A DNA stretch of 40,355 nucleotides from Bacteriovoracaceae bacterium UBA6144 (GTDB lineage Bacteria; Bdellovibrionota; Bacteriovoracia; Bacteriovoracales; Bacteriovoracaceae), in NCBI GenBank assembly GCA_002435705.1, contig DIVA01000028.1:1-40355 (forward strand), in the 5' to 3' direction. Made by a program: the position numbers and the translations under genes. Shown here one piece after another: positions 39,967-40,355 of the stretch; positions within the stretch are counted from its first letter, which is position 1, and every line of letters starts with the position of its first letter. Below the pieces are notes generated by a model. That model did not search any database, was not told the DNA's origin, and saw nothing but the letters and a program-made list of their open reading frames with translations.

Positions 39967-40355
39967 ATGGCCCATGATGCTCTTATCATCGGGGCCGGAA
40001 TGAGTGGTCTGGCCGCCGGTATTCGTCTTGCGATGTTTGGCAAAAAAGTTGTCATTCTCGAAAAGCATACGATTGCCGGCGGACTCAATTCCTATTTTCA
40101 AAGAAGAAACCGCGACAAGGGCGGCATCCGTCAGTTTGATGTGGGTCTGCATGCTCTTACCAACTTCATTAAGAAAGGCGACAAGGGCAAGCCCTTCAAT
40201 AAACTTTTAAAGCAGCTGCGCCTCTCTCTCGATGAATTCAAGCTTTGCCCTCAGAGTTATTCTCAAATTGTTTTTCCGGAAGTTTCACTCAAGTTCTCAA
40301 ACGACTTCGAGCTGCTGCAAACAGAAGTTTTTGAAAAATTTCCAGCTCACAAAGA
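39967..40355 (+). CDS. FAD-dependent oxidoreductase, phytoene-desaturase-like (3' end outside window)
   Basis: The first 129 codons are visible from the ATG at 39967, five bases after the ACP stop, and run off the end. The N-terminus is a Rossmann FAD/NAD site, IIGAGMSGLAAGIRLAMFGKKVVILEKH with TIAGGLNSYF after it, as in CrtI-type phytoene desaturases, retinol saturases and related amine-oxidase-like enzymes; the FDVGLHAL segment also fits. It could desaturate or saturate an ACP-bound chain or a derived lipid. Being in the ketosynthase-ACP operon supports a joint pathway. The product is unknown. Confidence 0.78.
   Translation, partial: MAHDALIIGAGMSGLAAGIRLAMFGKKVVILEKHTIAGGLNSYFQRRNRDKGGIRQFDVGLHALTNFIKKGDKGKPFNKLLKQLRLSLDEFKLCPQSYSQIVFPEVSLKFSNDFELLQTEVFEKFPAHK

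Noticed and set aside
1..40355. CRISPR arrays, insertion sequences, tRNA or rRNA genes
   Set aside because: No regularly spaced repeats, transposase-like genes, terminal inverted repeats or tRNA cloverleaf sequences were noticed by reading; a program search was not possible.

Overview
The window looks like a chromosomal segment of a Gram-negative bacterium of moderate GC content. Genes are tightly packed, with many signal peptides and lipoproteins. A histone-fold protein, a LysM-rich MltD-type lytic transglycosylase, a secreted subtilase, a FHA/membrane protein and frequent TTG starts fit best with the Bdellovibrionota (Bdellovibrio/Bacteriovorax-like predators). That placement is inference from gene content and not from a marker gene. 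I saw no rRNA, tRNA, CRISPR array, insertion sequence or prophage.

Layout. 1-1097: the tail of an OPA/MFS transporter, facing a secreted Lys/Glu-repeat protein. 1224-5235: one closely packed plus-strand run of a small barrel-like secreted protein, a MerP-like periplasmic HMA protein, a MerT-like membrane protein, an ECF sigma factor, a Cys/His-bearing membrane protein (candidate anti-sigma), a DUF2914 membrane protein and a 3-hydroxybutyrate dehydrogenase. 5240-8440 (minus): GntP permease, YebC/YeeN-like protein and Ddl. 8557-13931: a small lipoprotein, a FHA membrane protein, a di-heme cytochrome, a degenerate receiver-like protein, an Ala/Pro-rich protein and a serine esterase, plus a candidate small RNA near 11869-11975. 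14078-19442: the 2-oxoglutarate dehydrogenase operon (E1, E2, E3). 19432-22568: a FecR-like protein, a small membrane protein, two secreted proteins and a prepilin-like protein. 22651-26134: aconitase and an alpha/beta hydrolase. 26131-29542: two secreted proteins and a subtilase lipoprotein. 29589-32637: a coupled trio of SDR, dihydroorotase-like and EEP-family enzymes. 32624-36549: MltD, pterin carbinolamine dehydratase and gamma-glutamyltransferase. 36550-40355: an SSS symporter, a histone doublet, then a ketosynthase-ACP-FAD oxidoreductase operon that leaves the window.

How the genes fit together. Central carbon metabolism is represented by sucA-sucB-lpd and acnA. A 3-hydroxybutyrate dehydrogenase faces a GntP-type permease, which suggests hydroxybutyrate uptake and oxidation. 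Cell-wall and surface genes (ddl, mltD, subtilase, ggt, lipoproteins) are spread throughout. The two most unusual loci are the MerP/MerT-like module linked to an ECF sigma factor in place of merR/merA, and the bacterial histone-fold doublet transcribed divergently from a lipid/polyketide-type operon. Two general features stand out. Five convergent gene pairs overlap at their 3' ends, and several genes have a -10 hexamer 5-8 bases before the start codon with no Shine-Dalgarno, as expected of leaderless mRNAs.
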